Below are positions 11,626 to 22,196 of a DNA stretch of 54,146 bases, piece by piece. Below the pieces are notes generated by a model, which saw only the letters and a program-made list of their open reading frames with translations, was not told the DNA's origin and made no database searches. Location: the NCBI GenBank assembly GCA_033064195.1, contig JARBJD010000425.1, positions 1 to 54,146 on the forward strand, in the 5' to 3' direction. The translations under genes were made by a program, and so were the position numbers. The stretch is from Blattamonas nauphoetae (Eukaryota > Preaxostyla > Oxymonadida). The first letter of the stretch is position 1, and each line of letters begins with the position of its first letter.

Positions 11626-12519
11626 GAGAACAAGCGAGATGAGGAAGAGGGCAAGCGAACGAAGGAAGAGGACAAGCGAACGAAGGAGGAGGACATGCGA
11701 ACGAAGGAGGAGGACAAGCGAACGAAGGAGGAGGACAAGCGATCGAAGGAAGAGGACAAGCGAACGAAGGAAGAGGACAAGCGAACGATGGAGGAGGACA
11801 AGCGAACGAAGGAGGAGGACAAGCGAACGAAGGAAGAGGACAAGCGAACGAAGGAGGAGGACAAGCGAACGAAGGAGGAGGACAAGCGAACGAAGGAACA
11901 GGACATGCGAACGAAGGACGAGAACAAGCGAGATGAGGAAGAGGACAAGCGAACGAAGGAAGAGGACAAGCGAACGAAGGAAGAGGACAAGCGAACGAAG
12001 GGAGAAACCAAGCGAACGAAGGAAGAGGACAAGCGAACGAAGGAAGAGGACAAGCGAACGAAGGAAGAGGACAAGCGAACGAAGGAAGAGGACAAGCGAA
12101 CGAAGGAGGAGGACAAGCGAACGAAGGAAGAGGACAAGCGAACGATGGAAGAGGACAAGCGAACGAAGGAAGAGGACAAGCGAACGAAGGAAGAGGACAA
12201 GCGAACGAAGGAAGAGGACAAGCGAACGAAGGAAGAGGACAAGCGAACGAAGGGAGAGGACAAGCGAACGAAGGAAGAGGACAAGCGAACGAAGGAAGAG
12301 GACAAGCGAACGAAGGAGGAGGACACGCGAACGAAGGAGGAGGACAAGCGAACGAAGGACGAGAACAAGCGAGATGAGGAAGAGGACAAGCGAACGAAGG
12401 AAGAGGACAAGCGAACGAAGGAAGAGGACAAGCGAACGAAGGACGAGAACAAGCGAGATGAGGAAGAGGACAAGCGAACGAAGGAAGAGGACAAGCGAAC
12501 GAAGGAAGAGGACAAGCAA
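11626..12519 (+). repeat. 21-bp minisatellite encoding (KRTKEED)n, about 43 units
   Basis: The unit is close to GCGAACGAAGGAAGAGGACAA and repeats without loss of phase for ~0.9 kb. Because the period is divisible by three and the unit has no stop, five of the six frames stay open throughout. On the plus strand one frame (11431-12759) gives a charged heptad KRTKEED, which would form a long single alpha helix or coiled coil. Another gives ERRKRTS. The minus frames give serine- or proline-rich repeats. The KRTKEED frame has the longest flanking sequence on both sides, so it is the best guess for a coding frame. The copy-B array at 48180-49090 is less regular. Confidence 0.85.
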
Positions 12520-13570
12520 GCAGAAGAAAGCAACAAACTATTAGAATACGAGAACAAACGATCGGACCATTTCTCGAACCACTGCCGTACAGAGCAACTA
12601 CTATCAATTCCAAAACTCCTTATCCTAACTCCACACCACACCGAAGTAGAAGTTTCGATTGCGAAAGCGACACATCAGTTGCTACTCCTGTCGTCTGGAG
12701 ATGCATTGCACTGCCCGACCTGCACGTCCTCGAGCTCTCCTTCCTCGCTCGACACCTAACAGCTACTGGACATCGTCGTCGATAGCTCACTCCTCTTCGA
12801 CCCAGCTTCGCTGAAGGTCAGTGCTGATCCGATCGTCCCAGTGGATGTGGGGAAAGACAACTCGAACACGCCCTTAAATCGGAAGCGAACAGCATCTCAA
12901 CAATCCAATTTAACGTTCCATTTGGGATACTCGTCACCACCGCGATTCACGGGCTCTTCCAAGCTGAGCAGGCCATCGGATGGGAAGATCGGATCAAAAG
13001 AACTGTCATAGCGACAAGACACATCCACCCCGTCCTCAATCAAGGGAGGCTAGAAGGAAGAAAAGTAGATGACAGACTTTATGCTTGTCCTCTCTTGCCA
13101 TCGAATGCTCTTTGAGTTTCTTTTGATGTTGATTGAATTCACATTGTTTTTCTCCAACGCTTTTTCCTCATCTCAAGTTGTATGAATTTTGATTGAAATG
13201 CCGTATTTCAGACATTCTCTCTGGAACGATGAGTATCGACTTAAAATCGAGAAGTATGGTCGGATCTCATCTTCGAACAACTGAAACAAGTCATCCACAC
13301 AGCATATCATGTGTCGCAGTAGAGAGATGTGCATCACCGAGCACTTGATTTCACAAAAATAACAGTCGTTGGACGCCAATTTCCTCACAGTTCGTTACTT
13401 AAGTTTCATGACATCTTCACGCATTTTTTTACTCTTTTCTTCACTAAATCTTCCTTCTCATCATTCGATCTTTTCTCGCAGCATAGATCCACCAGCTACA
13501 AGCCAACAAGAAACGAACAAGAAGTGGAATAAGTGTACTCGGTGTTCTGCGACACTGGTCAAGAGTGACT
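12520..13570 (+). other. Region downstream of the minisatellite, fragmentary coding signal
   Basis: There is no continuous gene. Short protein-like readings occur in different frames: SVATPVVWRCIALPDL near 12680, DPIVPVDVGKDNSNTPLNRK near 12830-12890, and WSDLIFEQLKQVIHTAYHVS near 13258-13318. A pyrimidine tract ending in TTTTCTCGCAG near 13482 looks like a splice acceptor and precedes a frame with the cysteine pair CTRC. The pieces may be exons of one gene spread across 12.6-15.0 kb. No function is assigned. Confidence 0.25.
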
Positions 13571-13580
13571 ATCTTAACCA

Positions 13581-15036
13581 ATGACACCCAGCCTTCCAAG
13601 ATCTTTTTTTGCATCTGTGGAGTCAGGGAATAAAATTGAAGACCATCTGTTTTCTGAGGTACTGAGAGACATGGACCTTACCATCATCCATGCCGCTCAA
13701 TCCCCTCCCCCTCAGCTCACAGACTTCATCAGATTGTTCAAGGAAACAATGAAGACAGACTGCCTTTAAACAATTGTTGCGATTTGGGACGATCTGCTCA
13801 GTGTGACGTCCAAGACTTGTACAAAAGTTACCGATGCGAATCTGTCTGTCATCATTCCTGACAAAACATGGGTAGGCTTTGACTGGGTCGACAGCAAAGC
13901 ACTATTGACTCTCATATCTTCGTTTTTTCATCCAACTAATCGACGTTCACCTCAAATTGTCGAAGTTGTGGAACCAATCACACAAGACTAGAAAGGCGTC
14001 TCAACAGGCGTTTTCAAGGTGCCGGTCGAATCTTCTGTAAAACAGATTGACGCCACCTTTCAATTGCTGCACTTTTTACCAAGGCGGGGGAGTGTCTCCC
14101 GTCTCGAATGCATCGTTCTCTGCTGCTCCTCTTCGCACCAAAAATCGTCTTAAATTGTTGTACTCTTATTTGGAGAGGATCATCATCTTCTGCAAAAAAA
14201 TAATTGATACCTTGGTCGGAACCAATCAGGATCATCTCTATCTTGGCGATCATCCAATTTTTACAAATGCAACAGGCTCAGCCTTATCTCTTTCGCAATT
14301 CTCATCTGGAGTTCTTCCAACATTCAATCTGCTTGATGTTGGATTGGGAAGCGAGGACCCTTCACCACTCGAACGCGCACTCGCACAACTTCTCAACGGA
14401 ACAGGAGTCCAGATTGTCGCAATTTTTTTCTATGCGTTTTTCGTGAGATAAGAACGATATCTCCTTCACCTATGTCCTTCGTTCATCGTTCACTGACTTC
14501 CTAAGCTTCAGAAAACAAAGCCACCCTAAACAAGCAGCTGCTCGGCTCTGGATTCGATGTTTCATCGTCTCTCTCACCCCCATACTCCCTGTCCACATCC
14601 TCCCTTTCCCAGTTCAATTTCTTCCATCACACCCACCCTCTCGACCACTCCTCCCCAACTTCGCCCTTTCACCAAACATCTTCATTTCCGATTGAAAAAT
14701 CTCTCCATTGGTCGAGATATATCGTATTATCGGACTCGGAAGTTCAATTTCTCTAAGTGCGTCCTATTAGTCACTTCTGGAGGTCAGATGCCCACCCAGT
14801 TCGTGAACACATCTCCACAACCAGGAAGCAGATCACGGGACGTCTCAATCAACGTGGATCACTCTATATACCCATTAACTGTTTGTTTCCCATCTGTGTG
14901 TGGAATTTACCTTCCTCAGGAGAATGGCAACCACATCCTTGAGACTGCCCTCCTCCTCGTCTTGAGGTCATATACTCGGTTGATTTTTCAATGGACATTA
15001 TCTTATGTTGGAGATATCAAAACTATGATGAGTTGA
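13581..15036 (+). CDS. Large cargo protein fragment, possibly extracellular (unrecognised)
   Basis: One frame runs from 13581 through a TAA at 13767 and a TAG at 13989 and on to about 14155, with protein-like sequence on both sides of each: KETMKTDCL / TIVAIWDDLL and VVEPITQD / KGVSTGVFKVPV. A second frame (14047-14451) reads IIDTLVGTNQDHLYLGDHPI and LPTFNLLDVGLGSEDPSP. A third (14557-15036) reads CVLLVTSGGQMPTQFV. The string STGVFKVPVESSVKQ reminds me of proteins with von Willebrand factor A-like regions, but the resemblance is too weak to name a family. The pieces are shared with copy B, where extra one-base losses break them further. Introns, decay and TAA/TAG read-through are all possible. 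Confidence 0.3.
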
Positions 15037-15299
15037 AGTGTCATTTCCAACTCGACCACTTCATCTTCGAATATTCACCAATGTGGACTCCCGTCGTCAC
15101 TCCGTCAACACCTGTTCACCAATGCTGTCATATACAGCAAACACATATCATCAAGAGGATCATGCCGGAGTGTGAACGAGTTTGGAACCATCTTGAACCG
15201 AAACTCGTCGCTCAAGGTCCGTAAACGAACACGGAACCCACATCAACCATTTCAACAGAAAGTAATGTCCAGGGTCAGAACGAAGGGAACAGATATTAC

Positions 15300-15490
15300 A
15301 AGTTGTGGGATGGGGAGGATAGCTGCGAAAAGTTGTGGGATGGGGAGGATAGCTGCGAAAAGTTGTGGGATGGGGAGGATAGCTGCGAAAAGTTGTGGGA
15401 TGGGGAGGATAGCTGCGAAAAGTTGTGGGATGGGGAGGATAGCTGCGAAAAGTTGTGGGATGGGGAGGATAGCTGCAACAAGTGTGGGAT
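15300..15490 (+). repeat. 30-bp tandem repeat, six full units plus a partial
   Basis: The unit AGTTGTGGGATGGGGAGGAT plus AGCTGCGAAA recurs exactly every 30 bp from 15300 to about 15479, then degenerates. The period is in frame and would encode a ten-residue acidic repeat (LWDGEDSCEK). In copy B (51767-51958) most units are 29 bp because the A-run is one base shorter, which would shift the frame at each unit. Confidence 0.9.
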
Positions 15491-15699
15491 GGGGAGAGCC
15501 GAGATAGCTCGACGTGTTGATACGGGAGACAAGAGAACAGGGAGAGACTGGAAAGAAGATGAAGTGATCTTGAAATCAAATTTGTCTGTTCTGAAAAAGG
15601 AGAGTTTGTTTGTTCAGGAAGATGCCTCTTCCTCAAGTATGTTCAGTGCCTTTCCGAGGGCATTGGTCAACTCAGATAGTTGATCTGTTCGTTCTTCCT

Positions 15700-16433
15700 T
15701 CATTTTCTTTCTTGTTTAGGATTTCCTGATTCAATCCGGATTGCCCTCACTTCAATTCGGGATGACGAATGGATGAATGGAGATGGAAGGAGAGTTGTTC
15801 GATTGGGTTTCCATGTGTGAGACTCGATTGTCGAGATCTGCACAGTGGACAAGTTCTGTCCCGACATTGAATGTGGAATGAACGGTGGAGATGGAATCGA
15901 TGGAACAGATATCGGAGGAAGAGAGGGAACATGATGGATTGGAGTTTGTTTCGCTCTGGAATATGGTTGATATCGTGGACGTGGATACTTGTGACAGTAC
16001 TGCGTGAAAAGAGTATTCAATTCCTCTTCAGAAAGGGATGGTTTACTGTTTGCAACGATTACACTCTGCATTGCGAGAGCTTCGGAGGACAAATGGGATC
16101 GGAATGGTGTCTTGGTTCTTGTGGTTTGGCTGAAACCTCGTTCAGGCAGAACTGATGTTGGTTGAACAAGCAAGGCAATCTTCGTCAGAGTGAAAATTCG
16201 GGGATAGAGCTGTTGATTGGTCTGGGATTGAAGAAAGACTGCAACTCGATGATGGGTACTCAGAGGAAAGAGGACTGGCGAGTTGATGATCATTTCCTTG
16301 AACGAATGGAACTCCGATTTGATAGTTGGGAGTTGGATTAGACTGACGGCGGACTTGTATCGTTCCAGAAGAGAAAGGAAAGCCTCTTTCGATGGCTTTC
16401 TCTTACGATCAAGAGAGCCAAAGAGAAGATAGA
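15700..16433 (-). pseudogene. hAT1 transposase, C-terminal part
   Basis: The minus frame ends with TGA at 15700 and carries the hAT C-terminal catalytic/dimerisation region. The string SVLPERGFSQTTRTKTPFRS matches the family pattern in which the Glu of ERGFS is the third acidic catalytic residue, followed by a basic IKTxLR-type segment. A Ser/Pro-rich tail follows. The frame opens at the right exactly where hAT2 is inserted, at the TCTATCTT duplication. Directly across hAT2 the N-terminal part (20526-22070) ends at the same duplication and in matching phase. hAT2 therefore inactivated an otherwise open transposase of roughly 750-760 residues. Confidence 0.8.
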
Positions 16434-17466
16434 TAGGCATGGGCAACAGTCAGTCAAAAGAGACCGAGCCCAGTCACCAAAATGAATCGAGTCAGTGACT
16501 CACCCCATAAGACAAATTCAAGAGGAATCCAGACCCAAAACGCTCCCTTTTCAATTTAACATCACTTCTTGATTGATCATCACCTTGTTTTCTTGGTTTT
16601 TCTTTCTCAAAAGACGTTCACAATCTCCCTTCTCTTTCAATCGCTTTTTATGGTTTATCTTTCACATTTCACACTATTTTTTAGAAATAGACTCATTTTC
16701 AGATGAATCAAACGAATTTAGCCACAAGTCATCACTTCACCCCATACTTTTCTGGAGAGTCACTTTGAGTCACTGATCCGCCCATGCAATCATGCAAATA
16801 GTCACCAGACTGACTGGACTGTCCGATCTCCTTTTCAACTGATACTCAGCGCGTGCATTGATCAGGTTTGGAATTCATTATTTTTTACGTTTTTTCGCTA
16901 TTTGACAAAGGGACACCGATTTTGACAATCAGGAATCGCACACCCAAACTGATGATCCGTATAGATAATAAGGGTAACACTATCATTTGATACTTCTGTA
17001 TGCTATCTTGATCTGCATTAGTCATGTTTGATTCTCAGAACATCTCCAGTCTCTCTTCTTGACCAGCCCAACAGAGCACCGTCTCACTCGTAACTATTGA
17101 CAGTATTGTGTCCTCAACAATCTCAAGGTTGCTCAACAAAGTATTTTAATGAGAATATTGACAATATTCTCTGCTCAGTCAACGTATCTCACTCAATATT
17201 GACAGTGATTGAACTCAACCAAAGATCTCGACAAAATCTTGACTCATGTCAACATCGTTCCTCATTTCTCAACAAGAAATGGTATACTGTGAAAAACTTT
17301 TGCTTTTGTGGTTCCCCTTCGATGCCCCATCTTTTTGCATCTTTCTTTTCTTCAATGACCCATTCAGTTTGATCTTCGCGGTTTCTCCCCTAATGTACCA
17401 CTTAATTGCAGCTTTTGTTCATCCTTTTCTCGACTTCTTCGTCTCTCATCTTTCTCTCTTCACATA

Positions 17467-17640
17467 GTCTCACAAGCTTCGCCAGGCACTCACCATTTCT
17501 ATCATTGTATGATGAGGAAGAGAAACTGTGCCGTTGATGGAAGAATACAGCTCACTCTTTTCCCAAACATGACCCCCACTCTGAAAATAACATCCTCTTC
17601 CCTCGCAACGTGTCCCTCATCAACACTGAACGATCAGGTG
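17467..17640 (+). CDS. Exon-like stretch in hAT2, function unknown
   Basis: In copy B (about 53880-54042) a frame bounded by a CATAG acceptor and a GTGGGA donor reads SQASPGTPPFLSLYDEEE and LTLFPNMTPLKITSSSLATC. In copy A the same stretch has one- to three-base differences that break the frame. The downstream region to about 17750 ends in TGTGCAGACAG, another possible acceptor. It looks like an internal exon of a cargo gene of unknown function. Confidence 0.3.
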
Positions 17641-17759
17641 GGAAAAATGTCATGATTACTTGTAGACGGTTCATCCCCATTTGTTCCAACGAAAGTGTAT
17701 TCTGATTGTGCAAACCATCACTCTTCATTTCATGTGCAGACAGGTGTGTTCGTCGCTGG

Positions 17760-19168
17760 AGCAAATTATTAACTTCGAAGTTCTTTTCTTCTTCCTTGTT
17801 ATTATTTTCTCATTTATTTGTTCCGTCGCACATGATTGTGTGTTTCCTTCTTTTCAGCCGATTCATGGATCACCGTGATCCACACCGCGTTGTTGATGGG
17901 AATCTCGTCTTCGAGTTGACGCGCATCTCCTCCTGTGGATGAGCAAGAACAGCCCGAATTGCATCTTGTTTGTTTGCTTCCAAAACCATCAGCTCCACGT
18001 TGAACCTGTTAAATCCGTGTTCGTCCCACTTCTGTCGCAGATTGGCCGACAACATTCCTGCCCAGTTTTGGCTCCGAATGTGATGTGAATTGACCGAAAT
18101 GAGGACTCGAATGAGATGACCATTCGATGAGCCTGATCCTTTGGCTGTCGTTTCTGTTACTCTCGCCATCTTCAATACGATCCTTTCGACGCAACAACCC
18201 ACGATCGTCCAAAAGTGATGCTGTCGTGATTGGCGTTGTAATATTCGTCCCGTTGCAAGCAATTCTCGTTTTATCCCTCATTCTTAAGCTTCCTTCGGTT
18301 TCACCCATTCACAAGCTGAGTTCGGACCTTCATCCCTCAAACAATCGTCTCTTCAGAAATAAAGATCTCTCTCTCCAAGCAATCTCTGATACTCAAATTT
18401 CAGGCCAGATTGAAGAGGCGGCAACATTGCTTGAAGTCGTTACTTCGTTACTATCACTCAGCAACGTTGAGATGCTCATCGATGCAGATTTCTCGATTGA
18501 TACGCTTCTAGAATCATCACGCATCAAGATTCAGAGTTCTATCCTGGACTTTGGAAGGGAATTCACCTAATTCGTCGCTGATAGGGGCAGGATGACACTA
18601 ATCGACATCATCATCAACGCTCGCCCCGATCCTGGAAGTGATGGACTTGTCCACGCAGACACCCACCTGACCATGGCCAAGTGTGTCCCACAGAACGTGT
18701 TTGTTGGTCTGTCTCCAATATTTGGTCCATGTTCGTCCTCTGTGGAAATCTCACTTTCCATCTTCGCTAATATCGACCACGCAGTCCCTCTGCCTTATTC
18801 GCCAAGCCCACCTGTTCTCCAACCCTCTTCGATCACATCGCTCAAGGCACACTCCACAATTCTCACCTCTTCGACGATGGTGAACGTGTTCAACGATATC
18901 TTCGCTACAATCACGAATGCTCCGATTTTAGGTGAGGTCGTTGCTTTCCCACGATGTCCTATGCGAATAACAGACTATCAAATGCGATATGCTCTCAACT
19001 AACACCGAAGAACCTGGAAATAACGTGGACGGCTCTCATTCAACAACACTCGGTCACCGATGAACACTCCAATCTGGAGTGTGTATTAATTTCAGACGCT
19101 GGGCCAACGAGAGATCAGTCTGTCCAGTTGAAGTTGCTGAGAAAAGATGAGAAGCAGACAAGCTAACA
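17760..19168. other. hAT2 interior, unassigned
   Basis: There is no complete gene. A minus-strand frame (17870-18262, 130 codons) reads WDEHGFNRFNVELMVLEANK and looks protein-like. Plus-strand frames at 18350-18570 (AATLLEVVTSLLSLSNVEML) and 18592-19002 also look coding. Pyrimidine-rich acceptors precede some of them (TTTTCAG near 17859). Strand and gene structure cannot be settled by eye. Confidence 0.25.
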
Positions 19169-19768
19169 TCATGCCCTATTCCGATCAGATTCTGCAGAAG
19201 CACGAACGCTTCGTCCGCTGTCACCTTCGCATTCCCTTTCCTCTCGCTCGGCGTGTCTCCTCGCTCTCCTTCGGGTGGAGTGTCGAGTGGCTGAGAACTC
19301 CCCATTCTGTCTTCGTCGCGAGCGAACTCCCTCGCTCGATACAGGTTGAACACAAACAGCAGCTGCGACTCGGATTGGGAAGGCTACTGTTGTGTGGCGT
19401 GCTGGGTGAGGGAGGGCTGTGTCGGCTGGTCGGGAGGAAGGTCGAAAGGAGAGGCGGGGGGAGTGTTGGGAGTGGCGAAGGAGAGGATGGGAAGGCGGAG
19501 CGAGGAAGAAGCGACCATCCCCACAATTCGGAACGGAACCGGCGTACATGGCTGAGACACAAGACAGAACAGAATCATCGAAGAGAAGAACAATATAAGA
19601 ACGAGTGAATACAAACACTCTCACTCTCCCCTCGTCGACTCCCACACAAACCGCATCTTCTTTCTCGTCCCTCGCGTTCCTCAGCCACAGCATCATCACC
19701 GCTCGGAACGAGTCAGGCCCAATCAGACTGCTATCCACTGTCTTCGTGTGTTTCAGCCAGCCCAGCAT
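19169..19768 (-). CDS. Unrecognised minus-strand coding-like frame in hAT2
   Basis: This is a 199-codon open frame. Its first ~75 residues read like a folded protein (DSSLIGPDSFRAVMMLWLRN, then VCVGVDEGRVRVFVFTRSYI). The remainder is Arg/Pro/Ser-rich, overlaps low-complexity DNA and may not be translated. No domain is recognised. A Ser-rich minus frame (19842-20186) lies just upstream in transcription and could belong to the same gene. Confidence 0.3.
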   Translation of the reverse strand: MLGWLKHTKTVDSSLIGPDSFRAVMMLWLRNARDEKEDAVCVGVDEGRVRVFVFTRSYIVLLFDDSVLSCVSAMYAGSVPNCGDGRFFLAPPSHPLLRHSQHSPRLSFRPSSRPADTALPHPARHTTVAFPIRVAAAVCVQPVSSEGVRSRRRQNGEFSATRHSTRRRARRHAEREERECEGDSGRSVRASAESDRNRA

Positions 19769-20525
19769 CGGCCTTTGTCTGGCCTCTTCCTTCTTCGTGG
19801 CATCGGTACTTTGAACTGTCTTTCAGTCATCCTGTTCGTCGTCAGAATCGTCGTGAGCGAGTCGACTCCTGCGACCGACTCGAATGTGAGTTTCCGAACG
19901 AGGAGAGAGGAGGGGAGCGATGGGACGAGGTGAGCGTGTCTCCGAATGATTGAGACGAAGAAGAGCGAGGAGAAAAGAGCAGAGACGGGCGATTCTCTTC
20001 TTCGTCCTCGTCGTCCTTCGAGACGAAGTGGAGATGCGTAGGACTCAGAAAGACGTCGAATGAGACGTTCACTGAGAGGAAGGAGAGGAGAGGAGAGAGA
20101 GCGAAGGAAGGAGAAGGACAAACGAAGGAAGGCGGAGAACAGACTGTAGATTTCTGTATTTTCGTCACATTCACAATAACCACCAAGATTCACTTTCCTT
20201 TCTCATTCATCAGTCAAGGAAGTTTTCTCTCAAAATTTCACTCGATCTCCTGTTTTCATTTGCATGTTTTCCATGAATGTGTCAGGGTTGTTGTCTGGAG
20301 ACTCGATCGTTGTGACTCGCCCATGAGGACTAATTTTGAACATCTCGAATTCCTCACTCAACGATTTGTCGGATTTCCTTTCAAAAAAGGATGAAAACAG
20401 TACATTATGTGCTCAAACATCTACTGAACCGATCTTGTCACAAATCCACACATTTATTCACTCAATCATGGGCCAAAGTGAGTCAGTCCTAAAAAGTTGA
20501 GTCAGGTGACTGGTGCCCATGCCTA

Positions 20526-22070
20526 AAGATAGAAGTCCAGATGATTCCCATCAAACAGATCCCTTCGAAGGTTAGTGATAAGATCATCGGCGAAGCTCAG
20601 TGTGTCGTTCACCAGAATCACAAACGACTCTCTCGCCTCACCGAATGGCCGATCTGTGATCTGCTTCAGAAGCTCTCCTGGATGTGTACGGTTGAACAGT
20701 CGTTCACAGCATTCCACAGTGGCATCCAACGCTTGAAACAGATTTAGGTCAGTGGTTTGTAGTCGGATGGTGAGATTATTGATTTCAGAGAGAACAGTGC
20801 GCAGTAGGATGAGACGTTTCATCAACCGAGATGACCACACACTTTTCAGATACAAATGTTTCTTCTTCTGTGAACCAACAACGTTCATCACACTCTTGGC
20901 GGACTCAAAGCAAGCAATGGCGTGAGAGACAGATCGAAAGGTGGATGTCCATCTGATTTTATGAATAAGCGGAATGGATTGAACTGAATTGTTTTTCATT
21001 TTCTGGAATTGTTTCAACATGTCTCTTCGTTTTGATGATGCTTTTAAGAAAGTGGCCATCCGTCCAACAACCTTCACTGCTGATCGAAAAGGACGGTGGT
21101 TTCGGTTTTGTAGAACGTGAAGGAGAGACAGTTGAACCTTATGAACCTGACAGTGGATGTGGATACCAGAGAACCCCTCTCGACGAATCGCGCCCAGGAA
21201 ACCTTTCCCCTCTCCACGCATTGACGATGCGCCGTCAGTCGATGTTGATACACATTGCAGAATTGATAATTCCTTTTTCTTTACCACCTTCATCACTTCA
21301 TCACACACAACATTTCCAGCACCGGACTGAATCGAGGAGAGTGACAATAGATTCGACTGAATTATACCGGACTGTGAAAACGAGCGAATATAGACCAGAA
21401 GATGATCCTCCCCAGTTTTATCTCGCGAAGTATCCAGCGAAAGACTGAAGAACGGGAAAGAGGACTGGATGGATGAAGATTGAAATGAAAAGAGTTGATA
21501 AAGTATCTTCAAGGCTTTGTAGAAACTCCGATTTGAGTGAAAAGTCCCGACACTCTTCTGAGGGACGTGAGAACAAGTATCAAGGAGACAAAGAAGTCGA
21601 GAATGGAGTCGAAAGGAAAGCTCTGACGATGCGATGAAGTGTACCGACTTGAAGAGATTTTGGACAAGAGTTTTGAACACATCAGTTGGATAAATTGGAG
21701 GGTGAAGGAGAGTTGGTGTGCTGATTACTTGCATCGTTCCCATAGACTTTTGATGCCTAGACGAGTTGATGTGTTTTCTCAAATCACAAAGTTTACGTGT
21801 TTGAGAAGGAGTGTCAATAAATGATTGTGGTGTTCGGTATTTCCCACCAAGGCAAGCGAAACACAGTTTACACCGAATTCCAAGCCCTTTCACAAATTCG
21901 AATGGTGACTCATTTGGAGATGTTTCCTTCGCAAATTCCGTTAACAGAAGTTGACTTTGTGTGCTCAGATCATTGAAAGGAGGGATTGGTTGCTCTGCCA
22001 TCACAAAATAAAGTCTTTCCAAGAATTCAGCGAGGATCTGATCAAATGATGGGTTCGATCGCACGATCAA
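20526..22070 (-). pseudogene. hAT1 transposase, N-terminal part
   Basis: An open minus frame of ~515 codons runs from 22070 (or the second Met at 22001, MAEQPIPPFND) to the hAT2 target duplication. Near residue 90 is a zinc-finger-like CKLCFACLGGK followed by HINSSRHQK, the usual DNA-binding start of hAT transposases. SLDTSRDKTGEDHLLVYIRS carries the first catalytic Asp, and VSTSTDGASSMRGEGKGFLG the second. These are followed by the CxxH-type motif HIHCQVHKVQLSLLH. The frame then reaches HLDFYL and is cut by hAT2. The third acidic residue is on the other side, in the C-terminal part (15700-16433). The right hAT1 end is ~115 bp upstream. Confidence 0.85.
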
Positions 22071-22196
22071 AACAACGATGGATCAAATTGTGAAAAGCGA
22101 CCAGAATTGACACTATTTCTATTTCTTCAGTCCAATTTCTATCCAGCGACAATTTTCTCGAAAGTGCGGCCATTTTTGGAAAACCCTGCTCTAGGA

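Larger units (their letters stand above)
1..17742 (+). repeat. Long direct repeat, copy A
   Basis: This segment recurs in the same orientation at 36504-54146, with an offset of 36.50 kb at the start, 36.52 kb near position 2 kb and 36.43 kb near 17.1 kb. Serpin, surface-gene 5' part, TIR element, first hAT and start of the second hAT are all in the same order in both. About 2.2-5.86 kb and 7.06-8.62 kb read as identical to copy B. Other stretches differ mainly by single-base or few-base indels, often in homopolymers. Copy A keeps a 2.25-kb insertion (8621-10870) that copy B lacks at its first matching site. Confidence 0.95.
16434..20525. mobile_element. hAT2: 4.1-kb hAT-like element inserted into the hAT1 transposase gene
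   Basis: The ends are TAGGCATGGGCAACAGTCA on the left and the complement of TAGGCATGGGCACCAGTCA on the right. The 8-bp target duplication is AAGATAGA at 16426-16433 and 20526-20533. Subterminal repeats of the type GAGTCAGTGACTC occur within 70 bp of both ends. No transposase is recognisable, so it is likely non-autonomous and may have used the hAT1 enzyme. The 4 kb of interior carries short coding-like exons on both strands. The left third is present in copy B from 52876 at the same site, so hAT2 was in place before the copies separated. Confidence 0.85.
7723..22188 (-). mobile_element. hAT1: large hAT-family transposon with internal cargo
   Basis: The element starts CAGGCCTTTCCAAAAA and ends with the complement of CAGGGTTTTCCAAAAA (14 of 16 matching). 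It is flanked on both sides by the same 8-bp target duplication CTCTAGGA (7715-7722 and 22189-22196). An 8-bp duplication and CAGG ends are hallmarks of hAT transposons, and the central TA of the target matches the Buster-like group. The transposase is on the minus strand at 22070-15700 and is split by hAT2. At 14.5 kb it is far larger than the usual 2.5-5 kb. Subtracting hAT2 (4.1 kb) and hAT3 (2.25 kb) leaves ~8.1 kb, of which only ~2.3 kb is transposase. The rest (7955-15690) is plus-strand sequence with minisatellites and spliced-looking coding fragments. Confidence 0.85.

Noticed and set aside
11488-12641. Long minus-strand open frames of 330-370 codons (Ser/Phe/Arg/Leu- or Pro-rich)
   Set aside because: They are readings of the 21-bp minisatellite, which lacks stops in five of six frames.
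13803-15036. A named von Willebrand factor A or Cache-domain assignment for the cargo protein
   Set aside because: Only short strings resemble such proteins; no metal-binding DxSxS motif or full domain could be read.
15300-15490. CRISPR-like array
   Set aside because: Units are directly adjacent 30-bp copies with no spacers, in a eukaryotic, intron-bearing context.
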